DNA from: Burhinus oedicnemus | Taxonomy: Eukaryota > Chordata > Aves > Charadriiformes > Burhinidae | Assembly (NCBI GenBank): GCA_008921705.1 | Contig: VFFE01005895.1 | Coordinates: 273,283 to 337,282 of the forward strand | Direction: 5' to 3' | Length of the DNA stretch: 64,000 nucleotides | Shown: in pieces, positions 38,922 through 50,689 of the stretch | How positions within the stretch are numbered: the stretch's first letter is position 1 | Layout of the letters: each line of letters starts with the position of its first letter | Made by a program: the position numbers and the translations under genes | The notes under the pieces: generated by a model | Databases searched by the model: none | Told to the model about the DNA's origin: nothing | What the model saw: only the letters and a program-made list of their open reading frames with translations

Positions 38922-39600
38922 ACAGAATAGAATACAACAGACTATTTCAGTTGGAAGGGACGTATGACAATCATCTAGTCCAACTGCCTGACCAATTCAA
39001 GGCTGACCAAATGTTAAAGCATGTTGTTAAGGGCATTGTCCAAATGCCTCTTAAACACTGACAGGCTTGGGGCATCAACCATCTCTCCAGGAAGCCTGTT
39101 TCAGTGTTCGTCCACCCTCTCAGTAAAGAAATACTTCCTAAAGTCCAGTCTAAACCTCCCCTGGCGCAGCTTTGAGCCCTTCCCACGCATCCTATCACCG
39201 GACCCCAGGGAGAAGAGTTCAGCACCTCCCTCTCCACTTCCCCTCCTCAGAAAGCTGCAGAGAGCAATGAGATTGCCCCTCAGCCTCTTTTTCTCCAAGC
39301 TAGACAAGCCCAAAGTCCTCAGCCGCTCCTCATAGGACATTCTTTCCAGCCCTTTCACCAGCTTTGTTGCCCGCCTCTGGACACATTCAAGGACCTTCAC
39401 ATCTTTCTTAAATTATGGGGCCCAGAACATATTATTGAAGTTGAGGCCACAGTAACACTGACTACAGCAGGATAATCATACCTCTTTTGACCGCTGGTTA
39501 TGCTGTGTTTGACGGACAAACACAAACAGTTCTTTTGGACTGTTGTAGTGAAAGTTCTAGTGTGCAACATGCACATTTGGTCCATGAGGGAATGGTCATG
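38922..39600 (-). mobile_element. CR1 LINE, 5'-truncated, antisense
   Basis: The 3' end lies at the left, where the plus strand reads AGAATAGAATACAACAGAC, then CAGTTGGAAGGGACGTATG. Minus-strand translation at 39,101-39,400 gives CR1 ORF2 C-terminal blocks: [39 protein letters not shown] and [16 protein letters not shown]. The similarity continues to the right through GGGGCCCAGAACA and GTTGAGGCCACAGTAACAC to about 39,600, although the frame is lost there. The reverse-transcriptase catalytic part is absent. It is separate from the next CR1 copy, which starts near 39,800 with its own 3' end. Confidence 0.9.
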
Positions 39601-39629
39601 TGCTAAGGCTCAATTTGTGTCAGTAAAGG

Positions 39630-39799
39630 TGGCATTCAGCTCGAGATTAACACACCAATATTTAGGTGTCTCAGGTAGACATCTACATGGTTGCTAGGAG
39701 CCTTCTAAGTTCCCATTATAGTCAATAGAGACCTTGCCAATACAGCTGGTGGAGTCGTAGGGTGACTAAGCGGACTGAATGCCAGTGTCTACTTTAGGG
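39630..39799. repeat. Fragment of the unnamed ancient repeat between two CR1 copies
   Basis: ATTTAGGTGTCTCAGG (about 39,659) and CCCATTATAGTCAATAGAGA (39,712) recall the 2.25-3.13 kb repeat; the second block matches 2888-2908 at 18 of 21 positions. The piece sits between two CR1 insertions and may be what is left of their target. Confidence 0.4.
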
Positions 39800-41450
39800 T
39801 AACCACAGAACAGGATCACAGGATAACTCAGGTTGGGAAGGAGCTCAGGAGGTCTCAAGTTCAACCTCCTGTTCACAGCAGGGCCAGCTCTGGGGCCAAA
39901 GCAGGTTGTTCAGGGCTTCATCCAGTCAGGTCTTTAGAATCTCCAAGGCTGAAGATGACACCATCTGGGATATCTGTGCCCCAGATGGATTGTCCTTGTC
40001 AGGAAAAAAATTTTCCTTATATCCAGTCTGAACCTCTCTTGTTTCAACTTATGCACATCATCTCTTATCCTCCCACCATGCACCTCAAAATTCCCCATAG
40101 GAATTGGGAAGCTGCTGCAAGGTCCACCTGAAGCCATCTCTTCTTCAGGCTTAAAAGTCCCGCTCCCTCAGCCTCTCCTCATAGGGCAAGTGCTCCAGCC
40201 CATGACCAGCTCGGTGGCCTCCTCTGAACTCACTACAGTTTGTTGTTGTCTTTCTTGTCCTGAGTGAACTAAACTGAATGCAGTATCCTGATGTGGTCCA
40301 AGAGGTGACTAAAAGAGGATGATCCATTCCCTCACCCTGCCAGCTCTGCTCCTGTTAATACATCCCAGGAGGCTGTTGCCCATCTTTGCTGCCATGACAC
40401 ACTGTTGGCTCACATGCAACTCACCACCCAGCCCGGACTCCAGGTCCCTTCTGCAGACCCAGGCAGTCCCCAGCCTGCATCATTGCAGGGGCTTCTTCCT
40501 TCACAGGTGCAGGACATTGCATTTGTCTTCATTGCATTTCATAAGTTTCCTGTTGACTTATTCCTGCAGCCTGTCTAGGCCTCTCTGGATGGCAGCCCTA
40601 CTTCTGAGCATATCAGTTGGTCTCCCCAGCTCGCTGTCATCTTGCTGCAAATTTGATGTCAGTGTACTCTGTTTCCTTCTCCAGGTCACTGATAAAGATG
40701 TTAGATACGACAGATCCCAAGAGGAGAGGGCACCTGCAGTATTTCACTTGTCACAGGCATCCAGGTGGAGTACAACCCATTAATTGGGGCGCTCTGATCC
40801 TGATTATCCAACCATTTTTATAGCCATCTAACTGTCCACTCATCCAAAACATATGTTTCAACTGGATACAAAAATATTGTGGAACACTGTCAAAAGCCTT
40901 GCTAAAATCAGGGTAAATGATATCCATTTCTCTCCTCTCCTCTAATCCACAAATCCAGTCATTTTATCACAGAAAGCTCTCAGGTGGGTAAGGAGTGATT
41001 ATGCATGATTTATGATATGGTAATTCCATGCTGACTATATTCCCTATCACATTTTCTCGCTCTTGTGATCAGAAATATGCTCCACGAGGATTTGCTCCAT
41101 GATTTTCCATGGACTGCAGTGAGTCTGATCAGCTTGTATTTCCTTTTGTCCGTTTTTGAAGATGAGTGCCATTCTTCAGGTGTCAGAGACCTCCCCCAGT
41201 TTGCAGAATCTTTCAAATATATTAGAGAAAAGCCTTGCAAGGACATTAGACAGCTCTCTCATTATCCTTGCACATAGCTTATCAGCCTCAGGGACTTCTA
41301 TTGCTCATGTTCTCTCAAGTAGACCCTGACTCATCTGAATTGCTGTTCCTTCTCCTCCTTTAACCCTTTCACTAAGCACAGAGGTCTGGGAGACATACAT
41401 AGTGAAAACTGAGACAAAGAAGACATTGAACACATCAGCATTAGATGAAA
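39800..41450 (-). mobile_element. Longest CR1 LINE copy in the window, antisense
   Basis: About 1.65 kb reads as the reverse complement of CR1. From the 3' end at the left come the tail (GATCACAGGATAACTCAGG), the C-terminal ORF2 region (GCCTCTCCTCATAGGGCAAG near 40,171), CAGGTCACTGATAAAGATGT (40,682), GTCAAAAGCCTTGCTAAAAT (40,889), CCATGCTGACTATATTCCC (41,027) and GATTTTCCATGGACTGCAG (41,100). The right end falls near 41,450 inside the reverse-transcriptase region. Many indels and stops remove any long frame. It is older than the copies at 50.7-54.7 kb. The 154-codon plus-strand frame at 40,319-40,783 is antisense to it and not a gene. Confidence 0.88.
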
Positions 41451-44331
41451 CTGCAGCTGAGATGGCAATATAATTGCACAGGGATTGAAGAAAGAATGGC
41501 TTTGACACCAAGTCTACACAGATGAATGTCATCTTGGCTGTGTCATGTGGAGGTGCTAGAACTTCTTAATTAAAAAGCATTGTAAGATTTGTGATGAGCA
41601 AAAGAAAACTTATTTTTCCTTAATCCCTCTTTCAGAAAAGGCTGAACGGCATTAGACAGAGCTTAAACAAACACATTCAAACTAAGGCACTTGCTTCTTG
41701 TGAAAACTCTTGGCCCAAAACATTCAAGTTTGGCAAAGGACTGAAAGTAGCAGGTGTCATCATCTGTGACACAAAGAGTTTATTTGCACCCTAATAAAGA
41801 AGTGTCTGTCAACTTGATGGTGTTTAATAATAATAATGTTGTCGTTTTATTTTTAGCTACCACTCTTGAAACCGCTTGCTCTGGAAATCAGTAGAGAAAA
41901 TTGCTTGTACCTCCAGGCTCAAAAATATCTCTGTTACAGTCTATCAGCAACACCCCACCCAGCCACCCACCCAGCTTCAACTATTTGTAATTATTTTTTG
42001 CATTGCTAGGATAATGGTCTTGTTTGTTAGTGAGGGTTACTCAGCATAAAAGTCATTCTTCTGCTTTAGTACTTCTACTGCATGCTGAGCAATGCCAGGA
42101 ATAAATGATTGCTCAGCTCTCATGTTTTATCATATAGGAATGTTGTGCAATATGTAATGCATAAATTTAATGGACTGATCACATAAAATATTTGTGTAAT
42201 TTAATTTGTTGGGTTGCTTTTGTGTTGGCCTTACATTTCTATACAGTTTTGAGTGTTTCTAACATTCTACTCTTTTTGGTTTTTGTTGTTAAGGAACTTT
42301 GTATAGAGCTGTTTTCTCAATTGTCTATTACAAACACATAGTTAAAATTCTAAATTATTTTTCTTTCTCTGTTAAACCTTGGCCTTTACACAAAGGAGAG
42401 CAAATGAAAGGAGCATATTTCCTCATTTCCTTTCCATTAGCCATGGAGCTGAAGAAGCTTCAGCTATTTTTAAGGTATTTATGAGACAAAAATGTATGTT
42501 GTTCCTGGGTTTTTTTCCCAAAGCGGTAACAGCTGCTTCCACATGAATTTCTCCAAAACTTAAAATTAACAGGCAGAGAAGACTGAGATCTTATGCAATT
42601 ACATAGAGTTGTTGCTAGAAAATCTTGGTCTTCAATTCTTTGCTCAAAAACTAGTCGGCATTAATACTGCTATATCTACATTTTTTTCAAGCATATCAGG
42701 AACTGCCAATCCCCATTTAAAATAAAATGTTACCAAAATGTTTAAAACTAACGATTGCATTTTTCATTCATTTCAATTAAAAATTTCAATTTAAAAAGTT
42801 ATTAAATGTTAGTTGAGAAACACTGCTGAAAACTAACACTGTGGAGTGTTTGCAATTTTAAAAACAATTTCAGTATTATTTTCTCAGTACCAAAATATCT
42901 CATTCTTCCTGCAATCTGTGGCTGACGCTGTAGACTAGAACAGTTTTCCTATAAGGTGTTTTCTGCAGATTAACATCTCATTGCCTTTTTAATCTCTTTG
43001 AATTGGATGAGGGTCATTCATATCTACTTCTCTACTGAAAATAGAGTATTCTCTGAAGGGAGGTTTTAGTGTGGGGTCCTTCAGAATTTATTTTTTCTGG
43101 CAGGTTGATTTTTATGGAGTCGGACTGGAAGACAATGGCTTTTACTGAAAGGATATTTTTCAGAGTGTTCAGCACCTACCATAACCCAAGGAGGTGTCTG
43201 GGTAATTGACTTGGTATTAAAAAGAGAGCAATGAGAACAGCAAGGAACTCTCCGCCTTTGGAAATGTGGTTCAACAGAGGTGCTACTACCCAGTGCACAC
43301 TCACTCAAAAGTGCAAACAATAGAGCTTGATATTTGATTTTACTTCCTATCCAGCTACAGGGCACTTGGTGCAAATGCCTAACTGTTGTTTTCAAATCAA
43401 ATGTTAACATTTCCAACTTAAGGTTAATTGAACACCCAGTCCAAGGCACGCTACATGACTTTTTTCTGGTTTCATTTCCTATGGCTTAGCATTGCGGATG
43501 GTAGGAACATTAGCCAAGTGAGCTCCCTCTGTTTATATGTCTTGTCATTAGTTTAATGAGAAGCTATTGCAGTGACTCATTCCCTCTTTCGCTCTAAGGC
43601 TCTTGCCTTTAAAAACCTGGCAAAAAAAAAAAAGTGAGGATCTAATAAAAGCAAAATTGAACTGTGTCTCTCCTTTCTTTTTCTCCATGCTTGTAATCAT
43701 GGGGTGAGAGCAGGTTCTTACAGTCATTTAGCCCTCCACTCCTACTGAAGTGCCTGATGTCCAGCAACTTTTCTGGGAGAGGTGTGCCCAGGTATCTCTG
43801 AGAAATTGTTCATCCTTAGGGGGATTTCTCTGGGAGGATGGTTAGTTAGACACGAGTGCCCTGTGAGCAGGAATGGTATGGGAGAGCCAGGGAGCCATGC
43901 TTTGCTATCTCTTTTCCCTGGCAGGGGTGACTACCCCACACTCACCACACAGTGAAGGAGCCCATTGCCCACCTCAGGAGGTCAGACCGCAGACAGTCTG
44001 CAGCCTTTCTGGGGATGCAGAGCGGTTGAGTGATATGCACAGAGGTCTGTGCCAGGGTCATGACCTTATTAGCCCTTTTCCTTCTAGCTCACTTGCTCCT
44101 TTGAAATTTTTGCAAATGAAAAACTGACTGCTTGTGTGCTGCTGCCACTGGGCAAAACTTAGAGCACATCAGCTCCAAGAGCTCAGATGTCTTGGATGTA
44201 GGCCTCCTCTGGAGGAGGGAGGTACTCTAGGCTGTCTCATTTAGATCGATGTAGTTAAGGGAGAAATATTTGTATTCTGGAACAAGCGGGTCCACATGTA
44301 GGATTAATTGAGCATACTTAGTGTGCTGTGT
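41451..44331. other. Unique A/T-rich DNA, no gene seen
   Basis: No recognisable gene or repeat. An A-run lies at 43,622. A 122-codon minus-strand frame at 43,081-43,449 has no known motif. TTTCAATTAAAAATTTC-type words near 42,770 are ordinary A/T-rich sequence. Confidence 0.55.
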
Positions 44332-44840
44332 TTCACAGAATCAAAGAAAGTTTGAGGCTGGCAGGCACCTCTGGAGATCATCCAGTCCAATCCCCTGCTC
44401 AGAGATCAGACAGAGAAAGTTGCCCATGACTGTGTCCAGTCAGGATTTGAATATCTCCAAGGATGGGAACTCCATAGCCTCTCTGGGCAACCTAATCCTG
44501 TACTTGATCACCCTCACAGTAAAAAGTTTTTCCTATATTTAAGTGGAATTCACTGTATTTTAGTTTGTGCCCATTGCCTCTTGGCCTTTCACAGGATACC
44601 ACTGAGAAGAGTTTGGCTCCATCTTCTTTACTTCCCCATCAGGTATTTATATACATGAGCCTTCTTTCCTCCACTCTAGACAGTTCCAGCCTCTTCTTTT
44701 ATGAGGGATGCTATAGTACCTTCACCATCTTTGTGGCCCTTTTCTGGACTTGCTCTAGTACGTCCATGTTATTCTTGCACTTGGGAGTGCAGGACTGGAC
44801 GATGCTCTACTTACTCTGGAGGAAGGTTTCTGGGCAGACA
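44332..44840 (-). mobile_element. CR1 LINE fragment, antisense
   Basis: The 3' tail at the left reads CACAGAATCAAAGAAAGTTTG, then GGAGATCATCCAGTCCAATC, the CR1 3' UTR in antisense. It continues through CTCCATAGCCTCTCTGGGCA (44,471), the region encoding the last ORF2 residues (AAAAAGTTTTTCCTATATTT), and CTTTTCTGGACTTGCTC (44,738). Similarity fades near 44,840. All coding frames are broken. The 173-codon plus-strand frame at 44,565-45,086 partly overlaps it and is antisense noise. Confidence 0.85.
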
Positions 44841-46046
44841 CGACCTTCACTTGCACTACCAGTCACACTACTACTCCTGTGTGTGTCTGGGCAATGCCCT
44901 GGCCTTCCTTCTAAGACACCTCTACCCTTCCTCATGCAGACACAAGATATGACAGAGCCGGAGCTTTCCTTCATTTCTTCGGTCAGAAACATTTCCTTCT
45001 TCCAGCAGAAGCAGCTGTTGTTGCCAGTTTGGGTGGTGGCTGTAAGTAGGGACGGATGTTGTTTAATTGATGGTTTGAACTGGTGAAGATTTGTCTGCTG
45101 AGAGAGTATGAACTGAACTGGCAAGGAAAGCCAAGGCTGCCTAGCTTCTAAACTGGGACTAAAGGCTCCAAAACATGTGAAATATTTAACAGGAAAAAAA
45201 TAGTTTGGATAGTTTCACTTGATCCATGTCATAAGATCAAAAAAGACTGAGTTGGCAAAAAGCAGTCCTTTTTTTCAAGGCCTGTCTGCAGCAGTCACAG
45301 CAGATCCTTGCATATTTGATACCACTCAGCATTGAAGCTGCATGTCAGTTCAGATATCAGCATAAAGTTTGGATTATAACCACTGTCAGCTATAATGCCA
45401 TTAGTAGCTTTTTTTCACTCAGTTTCCCATTAGATTCCCTTGTTGCCCCAAGTGATAGCTAACTGGTAGCCCTCACATGGTGTTTGTTCCACTGGGACAA
45501 AAATTTTTGTGGGGCATGATGCAGAACATACAGATGAAGTAGAATATTTGTTGGAGTCCTGTATCCCTACTACAAATATCTTTCACTTCTTTGTGTGAAT
45601 GCTCTTTCACCAGTCTAAGACAAGGGCATCAGAAACCACGTTGTCAGCATAGAATCAAACCCAGGGTAAACCTCTGCCTTCAGCTGGCCTCATGTAACAC
45701 CGTTAAGCCTCATGACATAACATATGTAAATAAAAGCAGTATTTCATTGCCCTGTTTGGGGGTTTTACTTGGTCACTTTCTAATTATTTTTCTCTATCTT
45801 TTCAGCTATGTGAGATTTTCCTGAGGTAGCTGAAAGTTACACAGGGCTGGGTTAACAAAAGCTAGTTAAACAATGAAGAATACAAATTTATCTGAAATAA
45901 AGGATAAAGATAGTAAAATAATAAAATATGTAAACAGAGAGGATCCCAGAAGGTCCAGATCTCAACGTGCTCCTTGCAGTAACACAAGTATTGTCCCACA
46001 GATCTTCCTTCTTTAAAAATGTAATAGGTTGCAAGCATGGTGACAA
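44841..46046. other. Unique DNA, no gene seen
   Basis: Nothing recognisable beyond short chance frames. Confidence 0.55.
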
Positions 46047-46109
46047 CTGACTGTTGACGCAGAAGGCACGGACATAACACAACGACCAATATGATCAGGT
46101 TAATGCCAC

Positions 46110-46115
46110 TTTATT
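46110..46115 (-). terminator. LTR polyadenylation signal
   Basis: TTTATT on the plus strand gives AATAAA on the minus strand, only about 16 bases past the TATA-like block. This implies a very short R region. Confidence 0.65.
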
Positions 46116-46130
46116 GCACAGGTAGCTCAG

Positions 46131-46222
46131 TTAATATACGTTGTGCTGTCCGTGATCACGCGCCAACAACTTACTGATTGGTTTACGTCATCAAGCATGC
46201 ACCTAAAGCTACTCTTGATTGG
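46131..46222 (-). promoter_or_regulatory. LTR core promoter: CCAAT, TGACGT and TATA-like blocks
   Basis: In the minus direction the order is CCAATCAAG (46,222), TGACGTAAACCAATC (46,191-46,177), then CGTATATTAA (46,140-46,131). TGACGT beside CCAAT is a usual CREB/ATF plus NF-Y arrangement in strong compact promoters. Transcription would start near 46,105, running toward lower coordinates. Whether it is active is unknown. Confidence 0.6.
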
Positions 46223-46361
46223 CTCAAAGTACAAGTCCACGCGGATGCTTTGCCCGCCTACATCCTGCTTCAAGTTCTGCCTTCGCTGCAACCTCCTCCT
46301 CCATTCTTGTTTACTCTCTTACCGTGTTGACTGCAAGTAACCTTTCCAGTGCAACACTTAC

Positions 46362-49300
46362 ATGAGTTAACTACAGGTCACACACAGATCATTGAGACTT
46401 GGAGTGATCACAGGATGCCCACTTTCTATCAAGAATCTTCCCACAACTGACCTCCTCCTTCCTCTCCCAGATAATAGTTTAGCCAGGATGCTGCTTTGGT
46501 AAAGAAGAAAGATGCAGGACTGTTGCGGTGGTAACAGCTGCATGGATCTTGTCATCAGAGATCCCAACAAGAAATGTCTCCCAGAATATTTTTCTCCTTA
46601 ATCCACCTTAAACTTCTTAAGCAGGGTAGAAATCAGCATTACTGCTCAGCATTTATAACGCCATTGCTGCACCCTGTGACAGCAGACTTTGTCTACATGG
46701 ACTTTTCTGTTTTTAATAATTGACCTTGTTTGTCAGGCTGTCTGGCATGTGTGGCTGCACAGACAGGCATTTCAGTCCAGCTGTATTCCTGCAACTGAGC
46801 CAACACCAGGCTTATGTGCCATCTATCGAAACACAGCTAAAAAACTGGAAGTCCAAGCGACACCACCAGGTGATAGCTAGGCCAGAGAGAAGCCTTTAAT
46901 GATCCAAGAGGAATGTGCATGAAGGGAAAGCAAGGCAAATTCATCCAGTTCAGAACAAGGGTGGCTTTGATCCCACAAGCATGCACATGAAAACCTTCAT
47001 TTTCACACAACCGGACCCCTCATTAAACTGCAATCAATGTTTCAAAGGAGATTTAAGGAAACAGATTGGATTTTACAGGGATTGGTTTTGGGGCGTGATG
47101 TCTCCGTGCAGCTGTCCTATTCACTGTGTGACCACACAAGTGACAATGTACCTCTCTGAAGTGTTGGTATGATTTGTCATCAATGGCAAGCCAAGTCCTA
47201 CCACCGCTTCCAGCTATTGATGTGTTGCCCACTTCCACAATGGGGTTTAGGTTTAAATGAATGCATTACATAGGTGAAAAGAAGGAAGACTATTTGACAA
47301 ATAAGATTGCAAATATTCCAGCTTGTAGTGTGGCTGTCTTCCACTCTCCTTTCCTTTGTAGCAAAGAGGTTTCCTGACAGGAGCATTCTCTGAAACAATT
47401 ACTTTGTCACTGCACCTGGTATCAGCAAAGACTCATTTATTTTCTTTTATTTCCATGTTCTCTTTTTTTAATATACTTCTCCTTCTTGTCATCGATTTGG
47501 TCTTTTATTTTGACTTTCTTCTTCCAAAGCTGCAATCATAAATGTAGAGAAGACACAGTGGAAAAGGAGCAGCAGGTACTGAGGCAACAAAACACCAGTC
47601 ATCCTTTTGGGGGGCTGTTTTCTCAAGATCTCCCCAGTGTGTTGAAGATGCACGTATCTCTTCTTTCTCCAGACTACACTGTTAGGAAATATTTCAAACA
47701 GGCAATAACCCTCATATCCTTTTGTTCTAAAATTAAAAAGTTATTTCATGGGCCACTTAATAAAGAATACTTCTAGTTGATTGGATTTTAATGAGAGAAA
47801 AGGACATTAGGAAGTTTGTGCCATGGGGTGCTGTATAAAAATAAATGACTGGTGTGAGCTATATTTTCCCTCTAATTAGTACTCTTGATGGGTGGGTAAT
47901 GTCAAAGCAGTGGGAAATGTAAAGACTTCAGGAGCTCAATATTGAATTAATATCACTATTTGAGCAAGCATCTGACATAGCACTATATAATCAAACCATC
48001 CTGCAGCTCTGCAACGTAATGAGCAAGACACAGAAAGGTCTGAATAACACAAAAACATCACTGGCATAACATTTATATGATTTCTGGAAAGTAGAATTCC
48101 TCCTTTTCAGAAATTACAGCAAATCTTCCGAAGGATACCCTTGAATGACTGCAGTTCCCCAGCTCCTGGCTCCCCACCAGCCCCAGCACTGCCATATTTT
48201 GGATCCTTTTCTCTGAGGAACTCTCTGCAGTTCACAGAGACCAGGCAGGATGTTCTGGCTTTGATTTTCACTGATGGGAAGAAATTGCTGGATGGCAGTG
48301 ACCAGGAAAGAACAGGGTACGTTTTTGGTACCTTTTGGAATGCTCTTTGGTATCGGCTCCAGCTGCTACTGCAGAATGGCACGGGTCACCAATGGCATTT
48401 GTCATATGTCCCAGATCCATCTGAATGTCCTGCACACCCTGGAGTATCTCAAATGACAGATCCTCTGGGTTTAGGGAATCTCAGCGCTTCTTTTGTGTTG
48501 AAATGGTTAAACAGAAGTTTGCCTTAAAAGAGGGTTTTTTCCCCCCCTTCTTGTACATGAAATAGAATACATGACAATATAAGCATAAATTTGCAGAAGG
48601 CTGCAGTATTGCTACATCTTCCCTTCCTTGTCCAAGAAGAAATATTCCTAAAGTCTGTTCTGCTCTTCTTTTAGGTCCTAAGATAAACAAATAATGATGG
48701 AGCACACAGGAACCACCGCTCGCAGGATTCATGAGAGAGTACCACAGGCAAGTCTGGTGTTTGTCTTCCACCCACTCTAGAAAGAAAAAGAAGGAACACC
48801 TCATGCAATACTGGTAGTTGTACATTGTAGGCCAAATTTTCAGCCTTCTAGGCTGTCACCACACTCTTCGTTGGCCTCTGTGTTGCAACAGATAAAATGA
48901 ATATTTCAAAGTTATCAAAAACCTTCTTATACTCATTTTTAACTCCCCCTGTTGAAGAGCAAAACTGAAATGAACGATTATTTTGTGTTGGTATTGCTGC
49001 ACCTCAGAAGCCCCAAACCAAGCTCAGACCCCTGCTGAATTTGACAGCCTCAAAAACTTTCTGTGAGAGGAAATGCTGGTACAAGCTGCCCACAACTGCT
49101 CTACTGGCTGCTGAGTTAGGGGGTGCCATTCACTCCTTCTGACTTAGGACCTTAGTATGTATCCAAAATACAGGAAAGCTTTTTTCCCTTAAAGTAAATA
49201 TCTAGTTTATCAATTGCCGGGAGGGCTTATGCATGCATTCTAGATATACCTTTGGAGGGCCACAAAAGTGCTACATCTGTCTTTTGCCTATGCAAACAAC

Positions 49301-50689
49301 ACCAGATGTTTCTTAAATGTGCTCCACTACGTTGCTGAATTTTAGAGTCAGGTTAAGTGCCTAAATTTTGCAGTCTAGCTCCCACACAGTGATGCTTAAA
49401 AATATGCCTGCAAATGGTCCTCAGTAACACTGGAACCTAAAAAGGTGCAGTGCACATTTCATTAAAGAAGTAATGTTTTGTTCTTACAGAGGGGAAATGA
49501 GGACCCTGGGTTGAAACACACATTTGAGTAGTCAGCAGCTTAGTCAAGGCAAGATGATTCTCATTTGTGAAAACAGAAATTGGCAAACAGCTACCATTAA
49601 CTTGCTTTAGCCGAAAGCAGAGGAAAGTCAAACCACTCTCAGGATCTATCTCTTTTTTTGGGCAAAGTGTCCCAACAATATGCAGGAGTCTGAAGGAATT
49701 GCATCCAGCTTTTCTGGATCTTAACCCTCTATGTTCAAACAGTCTCGGTATCTGTTAGAAGGACCAGGAATGTTTTCTTCTGATGTCTGCAGACACCAGC
49801 ATGAATATTCAGCTTTGGAGTCTCAGCTCACACCTTCCTTTTGATATATAAAAATATGCTAGAATATTAAATGCAAATTGCACAACGATAAAACTATCTG
49901 TAAGCAGGCTGTAACATTCACAAAATCCAATCGCAGGACACCAGCTGCTACTATGTTAAGAAGCAGATTTCTTCATTTTTTTCTTTTTAAAACGTCTGTT
50001 CTGTTTATAGAACTCCTCACTTTGGAGATTTTGAATTCCCTTCAAGTACATAAAATAATTATACCTGTCAGTTTCTATTTGATTTACTTGCAAAATTTTG
50101 GATACTTTTCTTTTTTATCATTTCAAACCCCAATAATAAGAGTAATCAGTCATTTGCAGGACCGTGTAAGAAATAATTTTGCCGTGTTGTTCCCCACTAT
50201 TGTAATGATGTAGTGTTTCATCAGACTGAACACAGCGTATCATGTTGAAAATTGTACGAAAATGATAACGGCAACTCTTGATTTCTTTGAAAACTCTGAA
50301 TCTGAATAGACCCTGGAGAACAGGACAGATTCTTTCATAATTATATCAAGCTGAAACAAGAGCAATTCCTGTGAACAGAAAGGAGTTATTGGTACTAAAA
50401 CCAGTGAAAATTAAATTTGGCTAGCTGTCCAACAGGGAGCAAACATACTGTGTTTCTGCAGTTTTTTGTTTATTCTAATTTATTCTCATTTATTGTTATG
50501 TCTACAGTACCATAACTTTACTAGCAAAATGTGCCAAGGCTTTAGGTCTGCTTGCAAGCCTCTGGTTATCCGTTTTAGTGAGATACCACACTGATACAAC
50601 ATGCTGTTCGGCCCGGCTAGCAGCATGGGCACCTAAAATCTAAATTCTCTCCTCTAATGAGAAGAGACAATGTACCTAACTGAAGGTAC
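46362..50689. other. Mostly unique DNA, no confirmed gene
   Basis: No recognisable exon. The 128-codon frame at 48,141-48,527 and the 114-codon minus frame at 48,481-48,825 have no known motif. 49.32-49.42 kb has an AAGTGCCTAAATTTTGCAG word like those in the unnamed repeat. Nothing else stands out. Confidence 0.5.

Larger units (their letters stand above)
46052..46356 (-). mobile_element. Solo LTR of an endogenous retrovirus, 305 bp
   Basis: The element has inverted ends: TGTTGACGC at the left and GTGCAACA at the right, so TGTTG...CAACA. It is flanked by CTGAC (46,047-46,051) and CTTAC (46,357-46,361), a 5-bp target duplication with one mismatch. Five bases suits ERVL-type integration, but some other classes also use it. 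Promoter parts are on the minus strand: two CCAAT boxes (46,177 and 46,218), a TGACGT site (46,185-46,190), a TATA-like block (46,131-46,140) and AATAAA (46,110-46,115). No internal retroviral sequence is attached. The complete ends and motifs make this the best-preserved element in the window. Confidence 0.85.

Noticed and set aside
40319..40783. 154-codon plus-strand open frame
   Set aside because: It is antisense to the CR1 copy at 39.8-41.45 kb.
44565..45086. 173-codon plus-strand open frame
   Set aside because: The first half is antisense CR1 and the rest has no motif.
48141..48527. 128-codon plus-strand frame rich in Pro, Ser and Leu
   Set aside because: No family motif and no neighbouring exon. 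Kept as chance unless RNA data show otherwise.
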